From: Lepidostoma basale
Taxonomy: Eukaryota > Arthropoda > Insecta > Trichoptera > Lepidostomatidae
NCBI GenBank assembly: GCA_022606425.2
Contig: JAHDVF020000883.1
Span: forward strand, 1,860,001 to 1,924,000
DNA: 64,000 bases
Reading direction: 5' to 3'
The notes beneath the pieces were generated by a model. The model saw nothing but the letters and a program-made list of their open reading frames with translations. It searched no databases and was not told where the DNA came from. Position numbers and translations under genes: made by a program. This document shows positions 52,779 to 63,392 of this stretch, one piece after another; the stretch's first letter is position 1, and every line of letters begins with the position of its first letter.

Positions 52779-54944
52779 TTACTTCTTAGCTCTGGGTGTA
52801 ATTTTAAGCCAAATTCCATTTTTAGGTACTGTAACAAACGCCAAATTATTAATAATGATCTTGTCTTCTGTCTTCTCCGTGGGCTCCACATTGAACTTGC
52901 TCAAGAGTGAGACGAGGCCGACCATACTCTGCATCTTGCCGAATCTCAATCCTAAAAAGAAAAAAAGGTTTTAAAAAAAACGCTTTTTAAATAATGTTCA
53001 GTTGATGATATTTTTATTATTGTTCAATAAAGGAATAATATTAATAAATTAGGGTTTAAAGTAGGTCTTATTTGTCAAACATGGGTAATCTTTGCTGGTC
53101 TAGTTGCTGTATAATATCACTCACGCTAGAATAAATTGAGATAAACATTAAATTATAATCCTTTGTATTTAAACATCGCCAGCTTTTATTTATTTATTTA
53201 ATAATCACTTAACTAACAAATACATACCTCTTTGAGTAAATATCATACTTAAATTAATGTTAAGTTTATTTAACAATATTACATAAATATGGTTTAAAGC
53301 ATATATTGAAAACAGAAAAAAACATATCATCACACATCAAACATTATTAAGATAAAATGCTGCAATGCTAAAGCAAAGTAAAATTTAAGGAAAAAAATGT
53401 CGGAAAAAGAATCATATCCTAATTTGGCCAGATATTCAGTCAAATAAAATTTATGATAAAATATATAGAAATGACAATTCCATTAATTAACAAAGCTCTT
53501 CCAGATACTTTCATCTGAAAATTAAAATTAAAGTGACAATAACTACCTTATAAACACTATGAATTATATTTTCATACTCACCAATACAATTTCTGGGTCC
53601 TTCTCCAAATGGTAAATACACCATGGGGTGTCTATTTTGTTTCGCTTCTGGAGTGAATCGATCAGGATCAAACTTCTCTGGTTCCGGATAATATTCTGGA
53701 TCATAATGCAACGCTAACACAGGAATAACTACTGTGATTCCTTTCTCGATTTGGCATTTGTTTCCTGGGAATGTATATTTGGTGTTGCAGACTCTCGTCA
53801 ATATCCCCAGCGCGGGATACTTCCGCATGGCTTCACTGATTACGCACTCCAAATAGTGCATCTCAGATATTGCTTCGTAAGATAATTTTCCGTTATTTTT
53901 CGCTAATACGGTGTCAATCTCATCCATGACGCGTTTCTTAATTTCAGGACTCTTAGCTAACTCGTATAATGTAAAAGACATTAATGTCGAAGATGTTTCG
54001 AAACCGGCTGCAAAGAATATGAACGCCTGCGCCGTCATGAATACATCTGTAAATTCGATGTGCGATTTGTCGGAATCATTTTTCAAGTATCCTTTTTCTT
54101 TTAAGTCTAAAAGCAAGTCAATAAAATCGTGTCGTTTAATTTTACTATTTTGTCTCTCATCAACAATTTCAGTGACAGTGGATATGAAGAATTCCTCAGC
54201 TTTTACATCGGAAATTCTCATTTTAAATAACGAAAATAGCTTTGGTGACAACAAACGGACGAACATTTTGAGTGTTTTTAATTTCGATGGCTCGAATATT
54301 TTCTTTCCGAATTGTCTGAATGGCGCTTTTGAATCTGCCATCGAATTCATTTTCACGCCAAATGCAACTGAACCAATGACATCGGTGGTGAACCTCGCCA
54401 TGAGTTCTCTGACCTCCTGCTCATTCTGTACTTGAATAGTGTCATCAATGAACTTTTGAAACTCTTCTCCTTTCTCAAGAATCAAATGAAACATATTTTT
54501 GAGTTTTCCAGATGTGAATATTGGTGTAAATTTTTGTCTCATCGCCTTCCATTTATCCCCGTGCACTGTAAACAAATTAGCATTTAACTTCTCGATTTTG
54601 TCGTTTGAATCTATCTGTCTTTCTGAGAATAGCGAAAAATCTTTCACTAATACTTGTTTAATCATATCTGGATCTCGTAACAGTAGTTCCGGTCGCCTAG
54701 TTTTGAAAGATCCTACTAATTTTTCTCCTCTGAACTCGTGATAAATTTTTTGATAGATTGAACCAACTCCCTCGCGGAAGAACATAAAGTTTTTATATGA
54801 TCCGAAAAATAGGATCGGATTTTTGTACGGCAATCCTTGATCCTCCCAATATTTAAAATTATATGATAAATATTTATAAATAGCGTAAGCTACCACAGTC
54901 AAAAATAATAACACACTCGTGCCGGTTACTTCGAGTGCCAACAT
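52779..54944 (-). CDS. Cytochrome P450, CYP6-like (gene 6)
   Basis: Exons are complement(53582..54944) and complement(52779..52951), giving 511 residues with the shortest intron of the cluster (630 bp). The ATG at 54944 is chosen because the upstream extension opens only with TTG. Seen: N-terminal anchor, WKAMR at 132-136, AGFETSS about 313-319, EAMRKYPALG, PDRFTPEA, and PFGEGPRNCIG with Cys453. Donor GTGAGT and acceptor TTTTTAG match gene 5. Exon 2 encodes GLRFGKMQSMVGLVSLLS and ends RAKK. It is the closest relative of gene 5 in the window, including upstream sequence, so the two probably arose by a tandem duplication separate from the one that made genes 2 and 3. Predicted ER monooxygenase of unknown substrate. 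Confidence 0.94.
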
Positions 54945-55090
54945 TTTGATGTATAGTTCAACAAACAAGTAAACAATAAGAAAATCAGATGACCACTTGA
55001 CACGCGTGTTATCACTTGACTGAAGAAATTATACTACACTCCAGCAGACCTTATTGACATTCACTTAAACTGGGTGACTGTGAAGATGCT
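54945..55090 (-). promoter_or_regulatory. Conserved proximal upstream block of gene 6
   Basis: It shares with gene 5 the ordered pieces GGTCATCTGA, a palindromic CACGCGTG (55001-55008), CAGTCAAG and TTCACAGTCACCCAGTTT. The same caution about chance GCGTG matches applies. Confidence 0.45.
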
Positions 55091-55409
55091 ATTCAAATGA
55101 ATCACCTCTCTTTTAAATTGTGATGAAAGATATATTCAATAATTTAAATCATGCGGTATCTAGAATATATGAGGTATACATGTCATACGATCTTATGATA
55201 CACGTGAATAAGTTCAAGGTTACGATGTTTTAGAAAAAGAAAGCACATCTAAGTTGTCTTCTTCTTCATGTACCATATCAAGATTCAAAAACGCGACGTT
55301 GGTAATCACTTATTTAAAGGCTTCTCTGTATTTGCTTCACCACTCCCTATTTCAATCCAATATTTGATGTTGTATAGCAGTATTAACTATGGCTTGATCG
55401 TTTGCCTTC

Positions 55410-55725
55410 GGCCAGGATCAAATCAAATCATATCAAATCAGTTTATTTACTCAAAAGACATTACAAACAGTATTAGAGATGGTTCGGCATTAAGAAGACA
55501 AGATGCTTTCTAAAGTCGAGAGTATTTATCCCCTGAACGTACTTTCATTAATATGAAAGACGTCGATCTCCGAGGAGATCGCGTTTAGCAGACTAATTGC
55601 TCTTCCCACCGGTGTCACCAGAAGCAGATCACATCGTACCTCAATTTCACCTATTAACATAAGTTGCAGAATATCGTATTTGTTTCCACACAATATGTGA
55701 CCCAAATAGGAAATCTTATGGACCT
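55410..55725 (-). mobile_element. Family C LINE 3' end
   Basis: It starts with AAATCAAATCATATCAAATC and encodes on the minus strand LLVTPVGRAISLLNAISSEI and DVFHINESTFRG, as in the 21508 copy. 5'-truncated. Confidence 0.75.
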
Positions 55726-55739
55726 TAACACTTTTCATT

Positions 55740-56490
55740 ATTTATATGTATATATTTTTATGGGGAATCAAAGGAGTCCCACCGCTTTCCCGAAGTTGTC
55801 ATAGGTCGCCTTTCGTCAGCTTCGCTCTATCAATCCCTTGGCCCGTCCCTCATCCATACGGGACATATATACATTTCAATAATTATCAAATCTGTTGTGA
55901 TGAGCTCTTCTCGCGACTTCTGAATTGCTGATATAATCAGTCCACGATATTCGAAGGATTCTTCTGTGTAGCCACATTTCAAAATCTCTAACCGGTTTGT
56001 AGTATGCACATTCAGAATTCAGGTTTTTACATCTTAAGTGTAAATGGTGATATTTATATATTTCACATAAAGGCACTCCAGAAATCAGGTTATTCTAATG
56101 AGTAAGAATATATTAAGAAGCATCACACTCTTCAATTCACAAATATTCCACTTCCATTGGCGTATCATAACTTATTTATGACTCGAGTCATGGTAGATAT
56201 TAAATGTTTAATTGATTTGTTCGCGCCGCTTTTCCTTGACTGTGTTCCGCATTTACATCATACATGTTTTTTTTATCATATACTATTGGTTAAATGATGA
56301 TATTCATAAAATTACAATAAATATTTTGTTTCATTATTTAGAAGTATTGCAACGCTGTCAAGAACATTAATGAAACTAATGAAGAATTTGCGGGAAAACG
56401 ATGTATGATAGAATACCGAACGACGAAGTAAAAAAAAAATTATGGTAGATGATTGCATCATAAGCAAAATAAAAAAAGGATCCCCGAGAT
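55740..56490. mobile_element. Patchwork of short LINE fragments
   Basis: At 55876-56076 the minus strand has FEMWLHRRILRISWTDYISN, a family B-type tail. At about 56390-56480 the plus strand has a family A piece (ACGATGTATGATAGAATACC). The parts between are unassigned. Confidence 0.55.
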
Positions 56491-56499
56491 TATTTGAAA

Positions 56500-57000
56500 C
56501 GAATGGATGAGAATGGTCTCAAGCAACCTTCTCCACTCGAGTCTATCACTTGCCTAATGGCTAACATCATCCCAAGTGAGGCCTGCTGTTTTGACCTCGT
56601 CCTGCAGGGCTCTTCTTCAGGTGGCTCTAATTGTGCCATGCGTCCTCTTTCCTCCCATAGGAATCAGTTTAGCGCGCCCTGAGCGATGAAGGCTGGGTTC
56701 TGTCTCTGGGTGTGACCGATCCACAGCCATTTGCGTCTAGCGACTTGTTTGCTGATTGGCTTTTCGCCTGCTGTGGTCCAGAGAACGGCATTTGATACTG
56801 TTTGGGGCCAATAGATTTTAAATATTGAGCGTAGGCACCTATTTATAAACACTTGGAGTTTTCCAATAACGTCCGCGGTAGATTCCAAGTCTCACATCCG
56901 TACAGCAGTACACTTTTAACGCTACTGTTGAATATTTGGAGTTTGGGCTTTCTCAAACGCCATACACGGCGAAGCATTGAACATGAGGCAAGCAGTATGA
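56500..57000 (-). mobile_element. RTE-like LINE C-terminal fragment
   Basis: The minus-strand sequence reads KPKLQIFNSSVKSVLLYGCE, then GKLQVFINRCLRSIFKIYW, SKQVARRKWLWIGHTQRQ and a GR-rich tail toward 56500 with frameshifts. Typical ORF2 end of RTE elements. Confidence 0.75.
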
Positions 57001-57049
57001 TTAGAAAAAGAAATCGAATTTTTTTTTTTTTTAATGACGACCACTTTTG

Positions 57050-57185
57050 AAATGGGAAAAATCGATTAGCGTGCATGATACGATGTTCGAATATAGAGGA
57101 AGCTTGAGAGGTGTATCGGGACAGAAAATAATTACGGTCCATTCTCTCTGCCTATACCTCCGGAGAAATAACGTTATGGTTAGTA
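57050..57185 (+). mobile_element. Family A 3' terminal fragment, plus strand
   Basis: GCGTGCATGATACGATGTTC, GAGGAAGCTTGAGAGGTGTA and CTCCGGAGAAATAACGTTATGGTTAG match the family A 3' end. Confidence 0.6.
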
Positions 57186-57414
57186 AGCTATTTGATAAAT
57201 TTATGAAAATATTTCATGATACGCTACATATTCTTTAATAACCCTATATTTGGTCAAATGTGCTGAGTCATGTAATAATATTATTCATAATAATCAAGCC
57301 GGACATCATCATGCAATAGAATAAACGTATGAAAATAATTTACAAACGAAATAAAATGTTCAATTCAGTATTCAAATTATTGTTTTTTTTATTTCTTTTT
57401 TACATGGTATTGTA

Positions 57415-57700
57415 TTGTACAGAGAGAATGGACCGCCACACTACTCTATCCTGACATACCTCTCTAGATTTGTCCACATTCATACAGCGAGTCATACACG
57501 CACGTCGATTCTTCCGGCTTCTGATATGACCAACCTTTAAAATTTGATTAATTTGGTCATGCCATGTTTTCCTCGGTCTACCTCGACCCTGTACTCCATT
57601 TACATCGTTAACGTATACTTTTTTAACCATTCTTTCTTCACCCATGCTCTCCATTTGTCCGAACCAACGCAGCGATCCTTTTCTATATCCCAATAACAAT
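57415..57700 (-). mobile_element. Non-LTR retrotransposon family A fragment
   Basis: The frame KGSLRWFGQMESMGEERMVK, then GRGRPRKTWHDQINQI and CMTRCMNVDKSREVCQD is the family A C-terminus. Confidence 0.75.
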
Positions 57701-57864
57701 TACCAATGTACACACATATACATATACTATGCATATATGCCATATGTGTAGATACATATTTAACTCTTTAAAAAGAAAGCGAATAAAACTTTGATTAATA
57801 GTGATTTCAGGATTTATGAGTGTGCATCGAAAAATATTTTTGGTCTTGCAACATTTCTAAAATA

Positions 57865-58065
57865 TCATCATCATCATCATTCCATTAATCTTCCAGTTGG
57901 ACATAGGCCTCTCTTCCTTACTTCCACAACTCTCCTGCTCTCTTCCTTATTTCCACAACTGTGCCATTAACCTCCTACCATTCTTTTGAGGTTATCAGAT
58001 CGTCTTGATTGTGGTCTGCCTGGGTTTCTGTGGCCGGTTCGCGGTCATAGTCTGACTCAGAGTAC
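57865..58065 (-). mobile_element. Family D LINE terminal fragment
   Basis: A short ATC-rich run (57868-57879) precedes CCAGTTGGACATAGGCCTCT, GATTGTGGTCTGCCTGGG and a GRPQSR-type tail (minus strand). Non-functional. Confidence 0.5.
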
Positions 58066-58199
58066 ATTAGTCAAGTTTTAAAATATAATTAGAATAAAAT
58101 ATTGGATGCATAGTTTTATTAAAACATGCGATTTCAGGAAATCAGGAAATCATATTGCAATTTCTAAATGCTTTGTACGAACACAATTTCACATTACAT

Positions 58200-58735
58200 T
58201 AACTAACTAACTAACCATCACGCCGTTTCCCCGGAAGGGTAGGCAGAGAGGATGGACCGCCATACCGTTCTATCCTGACATACCTCTCTTGATTTCTTCA
58301 CATTCATACATCGTAACATGCACGTTCATCGATTTTTCCCATTTCGAATGTGGCCGCCTTTCAGTATTTGATTAAATTGGTCATTCCATGCTTTCTTTGG
58401 TCTTCCACGATGCACTGCTTGTATTAAACATTTCAAACATTCTTCTCTCGTCCATTCGTTCCATATTATTATTATTATTTTGTTGAATCGCTCTTTACAT
58501 CATGACAGCATGAGCCAAACCGATGTAGGGTATTATAGCTATCTTAGTGATTCTCGTGATATGTGATAGGTAGCTAATCTATCACCATTTTAATATCACG
58601 TGAATTCTACAACAGACCAAAGACAGTGTGACAATCACACTGTCCTCGCCGGGAATCGAACCCGGAACCATCGGGGTGGCAGTCAATGCACTTACCACTC
58701 GGCCACGAAGGTCGTCATATGTCCAAACCATTACA
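58200..58735 (-). mobile_element. Family A 3' end interrupted by a SINE
   Basis: AACTAACTAACCATCACGCC to CATTCGTTCCATAT (58466), then a SINE, then CATATGTCCAAACC (58716). The LINE resumes exactly where it stopped. Confidence 0.75.
58467..58715 (-). mobile_element. tRNA-derived SINE, tail type 2, with target duplication
   Basis: Head CCTTCGTGGCCGAGTGGTAA, box B GGTTCGATTCCC, common body and type 2 tail (TACATCGGTTTGGCTCATGC). It is flanked by CATAT on both sides (58462-58466 and 58716-58720) within a LINE. Confidence 0.85.
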
Positions 58736-59029
58736 TTATGTATTTTGTATTAAAATATGTAGCGTATTCAAAGTAATATACATTCAAATAACGTCATATT
58801 TAATTTAGCAAAGTATGTTTGGTGGTATTGCGAAGCGATAAAAATTTTCATCCAAGCGTAATAACCAAAAGGTTTGAGTAATTGCTATGGAATGTACGGG
58901 CAGAATGGAAAGCAGTGTTTCATTATCTTACTTTGGGTAACCAATCTTTATCACTGTGCAAATAAAAGTAACTTTGAATGACAGAATGAAATTTTACAAG
59001 TCGTATTTTAAAATTCTTATTCTTCTTCC

Positions 59030-59445
59030 TAGCCTTCCCTCCACTGCTGGATGTAGGCTTCTTCCATCTGTCTCCATATTTCTCTATCCTATGCCCATTT
59101 TTTCCTGGCGACCACAATAATATCGACGGCCCATCTCTTCTGTGGCCGACCGACATTCCTTTTGTTTTCCCATGGCCTCCACTTTAAGACTTTGGGAGTC
59201 CATCTTGAACTTGCCTGTTTGGCTACGTGTCCTGCCCATTGCCATTTAAATTTTGCGATCCGATCCATGATATCGGCGACTTTTGTTCGGCGTCTGATAT
59301 CTGTTTTTGTAATTCTATCACTCAGACTTATGCCCAACATTTGCCGCTCCATGGATCGTTGCGCGCTTTTCAATTTGTGGACAGTATTAAGGGTCAGGGA
59401 CATTGTTTCCAAACCATATGTCATCACAGGCAAGATTTAAAATTA
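59030..59445 (-). mobile_element. Family D LINE C-terminal fragment
   Basis: The frame MTYGLETMSLTLNTVHKLKS, RSMERQMLGISLSDRITKTD, IAKFKWQWAGHVAKQAS and GRPQKRWAVDI runs over 114 codons and then shifts frame. ORF2 C-terminus. Confidence 0.8.
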
Positions 59446-59639
59446 GAAATTAACATTCGATGTTTGATTTTTACCAGATACCTCGATTTCGACTGGCGTC
59501 AGGGCTTTATAACTCGACTATCAACAAGACGTGCAACAAGACGTGCTCCAAGACGGCAGATGGATGAGCACGCTCTCCGTCACGTCAAGACACTCCACGA
59601 CACGACACGCCACAATGGTATCATTTTTTATTTTATTTG

Positions 59640-59735
59640 AATTTCTTCTGCCAGTTCCATGCTTCGCTTCCATACATTAGGTATGGGACCAGAACTCCAT
59701 TAGCTATTAATGGCACTTAAAATTTACATTCTGAG
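59640..59735 (-). mobile_element. Family A upstream fragment
   Basis: TTCTTCTGCCAGTTCCATGC, TTCGCTTCCATACATTAGG is antisense to the LMYGSEAWNWQKK region. Very short. Confidence 0.55.
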
Positions 59736-59859
59736 ATTAGATATCAAAATTAGTACGTCTTGAAAGTGAAACTGCGACCAACCTTAGAAAAAGTAAACAA
59801 ATATTCATAAACATAAATTTATGTTTTATTATCAGATAAAACTCACAGATAAAGTTGAT

Positions 59860-60090
59860 CCTTTTCAAAGAGTAAGCATACAATGAAACGTATTTTTTTC
59901 TTGCTTCTGGAATAAATCTCCCTGGATTTAACTTATCTGGTCCCAAATAATATTTATGACCATAGTGCATACATGACACCGATGTAATCACAAAAAAACG
60001 CTTTATCATTTCATACGAGTATGTTTGAACTTGGGAAAGTATAATTAACCTGTCATACGAGCACTCCAGAAGTAGCGTACTGTGTCTTCG
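59860..60090 (-). pseudogene. Cytochrome P450 relic
   Basis: The minus-strand frame contains VSCMHYGHKYYLGPDKLNPG and RFIPEARKKYVSLYAY. It aligns with ALHYDPEYYPDPEKFxPxRFTPEAKQ of the cluster genes, between the ExxR and haem-loop regions. Upstream, QTYSYEMIKRFFVI loosely matches TKYTFPGTKxxIEKGxxVVI. The haem cysteine loop is absent and the DPEYY motif is degraded. It is an old, broken member of the same family and extends the former cluster toward higher coordinates. Confidence 0.7.
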
Positions 60091-60309
60091 CCTCACAAAG
60101 ATCTGTAGAATGAAATTTAAGATCACACGAAAGAAGCAGCCGTTATCTCCGGATGACTTAGGGACACTTTTAAAAACATAAGCAAATACTATTTTAAAAA
60201 ATAATGTTGTTTTATGAAATTTCATGGTAGATGTTCATTGTAAATAATGAAAAAATATTTTTTCTGTACAAAATCTTTTCAAAATATATATTTAGTTAAA
60301 ATCCTCTGA

Positions 60310-60425
60310 TTTTTGTGTCTTTGACCGGTTTCGGCAGCTCGCAGCCATCTTCTGGAAACGGCAGACTGCCCAGGATATGGGGCAGTAAGCTGCCGAAACC
60401 GCTCGAAGACACAAACATTCGTGGA
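60310..60425. repeat. Head-to-head hammerhead-type inverted repeat
   Basis: TTTGTGTCTTTGACCGGTTTCGGCAGCT (60313-60339) mirrors AGCTGCCGAAACCGCTCGAAGACACAAA (60389-60416). The minus unit has near-complete core boxes. The plus unit lacks the first box. Confidence 0.75.
60318..60358 (-). ncRNA. Hammerhead-like motif
   Basis: On the minus strand: CAGAAGA (60354-60348; one change from CUGAAGA), T, GGC-TGCGAGCT-GCC stem II, GAAAC (60332-60328), CG, GTC (60325-60323), AAAGACAC. Confidence 0.45.
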
Positions 60426-61365
60426 TTTTTACTAAATATACATTTTTAAAGCTTTTTTTCATTTTTTATTCACTTACATTATATGCATTATTTAGAAGCA
60501 AAGTCGGGATCTAAAAAACATTCATCGATTAACGAAATCGAAGCAAAAGCAGACATTGTCAGAACGGAACAACACTCAAGAAAAACATAAATGAAAATAT
60601 TATGACCTATCCAGCGTAGAACCCTTAGAGGTGACCTAACGAAGAGATTCGCAAAACCTGCAATATTGACCACTTTGTGAGATGTAGTAGAGAGAATATT
60701 CTGGAGAGACCGAGTTGAGAGAAATGACCCAGCGAGGATTCCCAAGATCGTGATGCACGAGACTCCAGAAGACTTCTAATTGATATCCTGTCTGAACAGA
60801 TTGCAAGATCTATAGAAAATAATCAAAGAAGTTCCATTATTATCCCGTTACCTTTAGCTACCACACCATCAAATGAATATAAAACTACTACCAACACCCG
60901 GTTGCTTACCCGTGAAATATTTACGAAAGTAAATCTAATTCTACAATACGTTAAGTTTCATGGTTGCTTGTTTTCTTGAATATCAAACAACAATAATCAC
61001 AAGAAAAATACTGAACTACAAAATCATGAATATATCACAATCGCATGAAGATGTCTGAATACATTGTCATTCAAAAATAGACAACCGTTAATACCGTGTA
61101 CATACAGACATAAGATTACATTGTCCCATGTAAACAATTGATGATAAAAACGCTGTTTTTATTACATTTCTGCAATACAGTCTAATTGCACGACTCAAGT
61201 ATAAAATCTTTGATAATTACTTTTGATAATTAGGTCAAGTGGCAAATTAAAATAAAATTTTGAAACGTTTGAAACATTAAATAATACCGTATGTTCCCAA
61301 AATTAAAACAACTAATTTACTTATCCATAAATATGAATTTAGTTACTTTTACAATAACAACAACA
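60426..61365. other. Unassigned spacer
   Basis: No gene recognised. The part 60490-60780 is less AT-rich and may be an eroded retrotransposon, but I cannot name it. Confidence 0.35.
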
Positions 61366-61900
61366 AACCATCACGCCGTTTCCCCGTAGTGGTAGGCAGA
61401 AAGAATGGACCGCCACACTTCTCTATCCTGGCACACCTCTCTAGCTTCCTCCACATTCATACAGCGGTTCATACACGCACGTCGATTCTTCCGACTTCGA
61501 CGATTTCTGACATGACGATTTCTAACATGACAAAACATTAGAATTTGATTAATTTGGTCATGCCATGTTTTCCTCGAGCTGCCTCGACTCCGTACTCCAT
61601 TTACATCATTAACGTATACTATCTTAACCATTCTTTCTCCATCCATGCGCTCCATATGTCCGAACCAATGCAGCGATCCTTTCATAATTTTGTTCATAAT
61701 ACCTTCTTTCGCTCTACATTCCTTTCTTATATCAGCATTTGAGATTCTGTCGTATATCGTTCTACCACACATACGTCTTAGGGACCTCATATCTACCGCA
61801 TTTATTCTGCGCTCATCCTTCTTCTGCCAGTTCCATGCTTCGCATCCATATATTAGGGTTGGGGCCAGAACTATAAAATTGTAATTAAGAAAAAACATAC
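61366..61900 (-). mobile_element. Non-LTR retrotransposon family A, long open C-terminus
   Basis: A 175-codon frame: LIYGCEAWNWQKKDERRINA, RSLRRMCGRTIYDRISNAD, SLHWFGHMERMDGERMVK and RKTWHDQINQI, ending in the SILSAYHYGETA stop region. A small internal duplication (HVRNRHVRNRRSRKNRR) is unique to this copy. Confidence 0.82.
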
Positions 61901-62209
61901 ATTTGAAAAGACATAAGATTTACATATATAGAAATTAATAAATGATTCTTTGCATTGGATTAGGAATAGGAGCTTGGGAGATTAAATGTAGACAAAGTAT
62001 TTAAGGAGAAAGGGTAAAAAGAGAAATCTGATTATTAATTATGTTTTCGCCCAATTTCACCGACTTGAGGATTTCTAAATTTTCAAGTTTGTTTAATTTA
62101 TTGCTATTGTTAACTGTGTGAATAAATATTGTATCATTTTTATCGAAACTAAGGTCAAATTTAATACAATGGTTAGCCATCTCAGAAAAAGTAATCTAAA
62201 ACTAACTTA

Positions 62210-62680
62210 CTAACTAACCATCACGCCGTCTCCCCGAAGGGGTAGGTAGATAGAATAGACTCGCTTCCTCAACATTCATACATCGCGTCATGCACGCGCG
62301 TCGATTTCTCTGACTCCTCACATGGCCGACATTCAGTATTTGATTTATTTGATCGTGCCACGTTTTCCTCGGTCTTCCTCTATTTCTGGTTCCATTTACA
62401 TCGTTAACATATATTTTTTTTACTATTATTTCTTCATTCATTCTTTCCATATGCCCAAACCATCTTAATGATCCTTTCATTATTTTGTTCATGACACCAT
62501 CTTTCTCACCGCATTTACTTCTTATAATTTCATTCGACACTCTATCATACACAGAGTATCCACACATTCGTCTAAGAGATCTCATTTTCTACTGCATTTA
62601 TTCTACTTTCATCCTTCTTTGGCCAGTTCCATGTTTCGCTTCCATACGTAATGGTCGGAAGAAGAACACCTTAAGAAATT
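62210..62680 (-). mobile_element. Non-LTR retrotransposon family A fragment
   Basis: The frame MRSLRRMCGYSVYDRVSNEI, SLRWFGHMERMNEEIIVKK and RKTWHDQINQI, with the TTAG-type 3' end (AACTTACTAACTAACCATCA). Confidence 0.78.
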
Positions 62681-62689
62681 ATCTATTAT

Positions 62690-63390
62690 ATATATTATTA
62701 ATAAAATGAAATATCGGAATCGACACGAATATCTTGCGATATATGTAGTTAAGATGATAAATAAGAAAATGAATTAATGGTATCTTTGTATGTCTTTTTC
62801 ATCTGTTTTAAAACTGCTTCCAAACTGCCTGCATTATTTGTGAGAGTTCCGAACTGGTACTAAATCACTTTAAAGATTACCAGGACACGTGATACGTTTC
62901 AAAGAAAGATCGTTGAGGAGAAATGTTTTGTTGCTAACGTTTCTGTTTTGCGAGAACTTCATAACGAAGTGGAAGTTTGGAGCTCAGGTAAATAATCTGC
63001 CGCCTACATCACGAGACAAAATGTAAAAGTTAGGGACGCTTTTGGCTTGGGGGCGCCAAACTTCCGCAGACTTAATGTTGAACGTTCCACGTGTATTATT
63101 GCTACATGAAAGATGCACTTTAACCGCTTCTAAGTTCGCTAAGTCAAACAAAAGAAAATATCACTTTCTAAAGCAATTATTATCCTATACTCAACTTTTT
63201 TATTTAATTCTCAAAGTGCATGTTGGTTGAAACTGGTTTCAAGTAACCTTTTATTTCTTTATTTTGTATAAAAAATATATACGTGATATTATTTTATTAT
63301 ACGATTACATATATTTTTAATAAATATTTAAAAATGTGTTTCACTTTACAAAATGGATAGTGAATATAAAAAATATATATAAATATGTAT
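62690..63390. other. Unassigned AT-rich spacer
   Basis: No gene or repeat recognised. Confidence 0.4.
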
Positions 63391-63392
63391 AA

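Noticed and set aside
59477..59640. Plus-strand ORF rich in Arg and His (STRRATRRAPRRQMDEHALRH)
   Set aside because: Caused by short internal repeats of ACAAGACGTGC. No start context or family, so it is probably non-coding.
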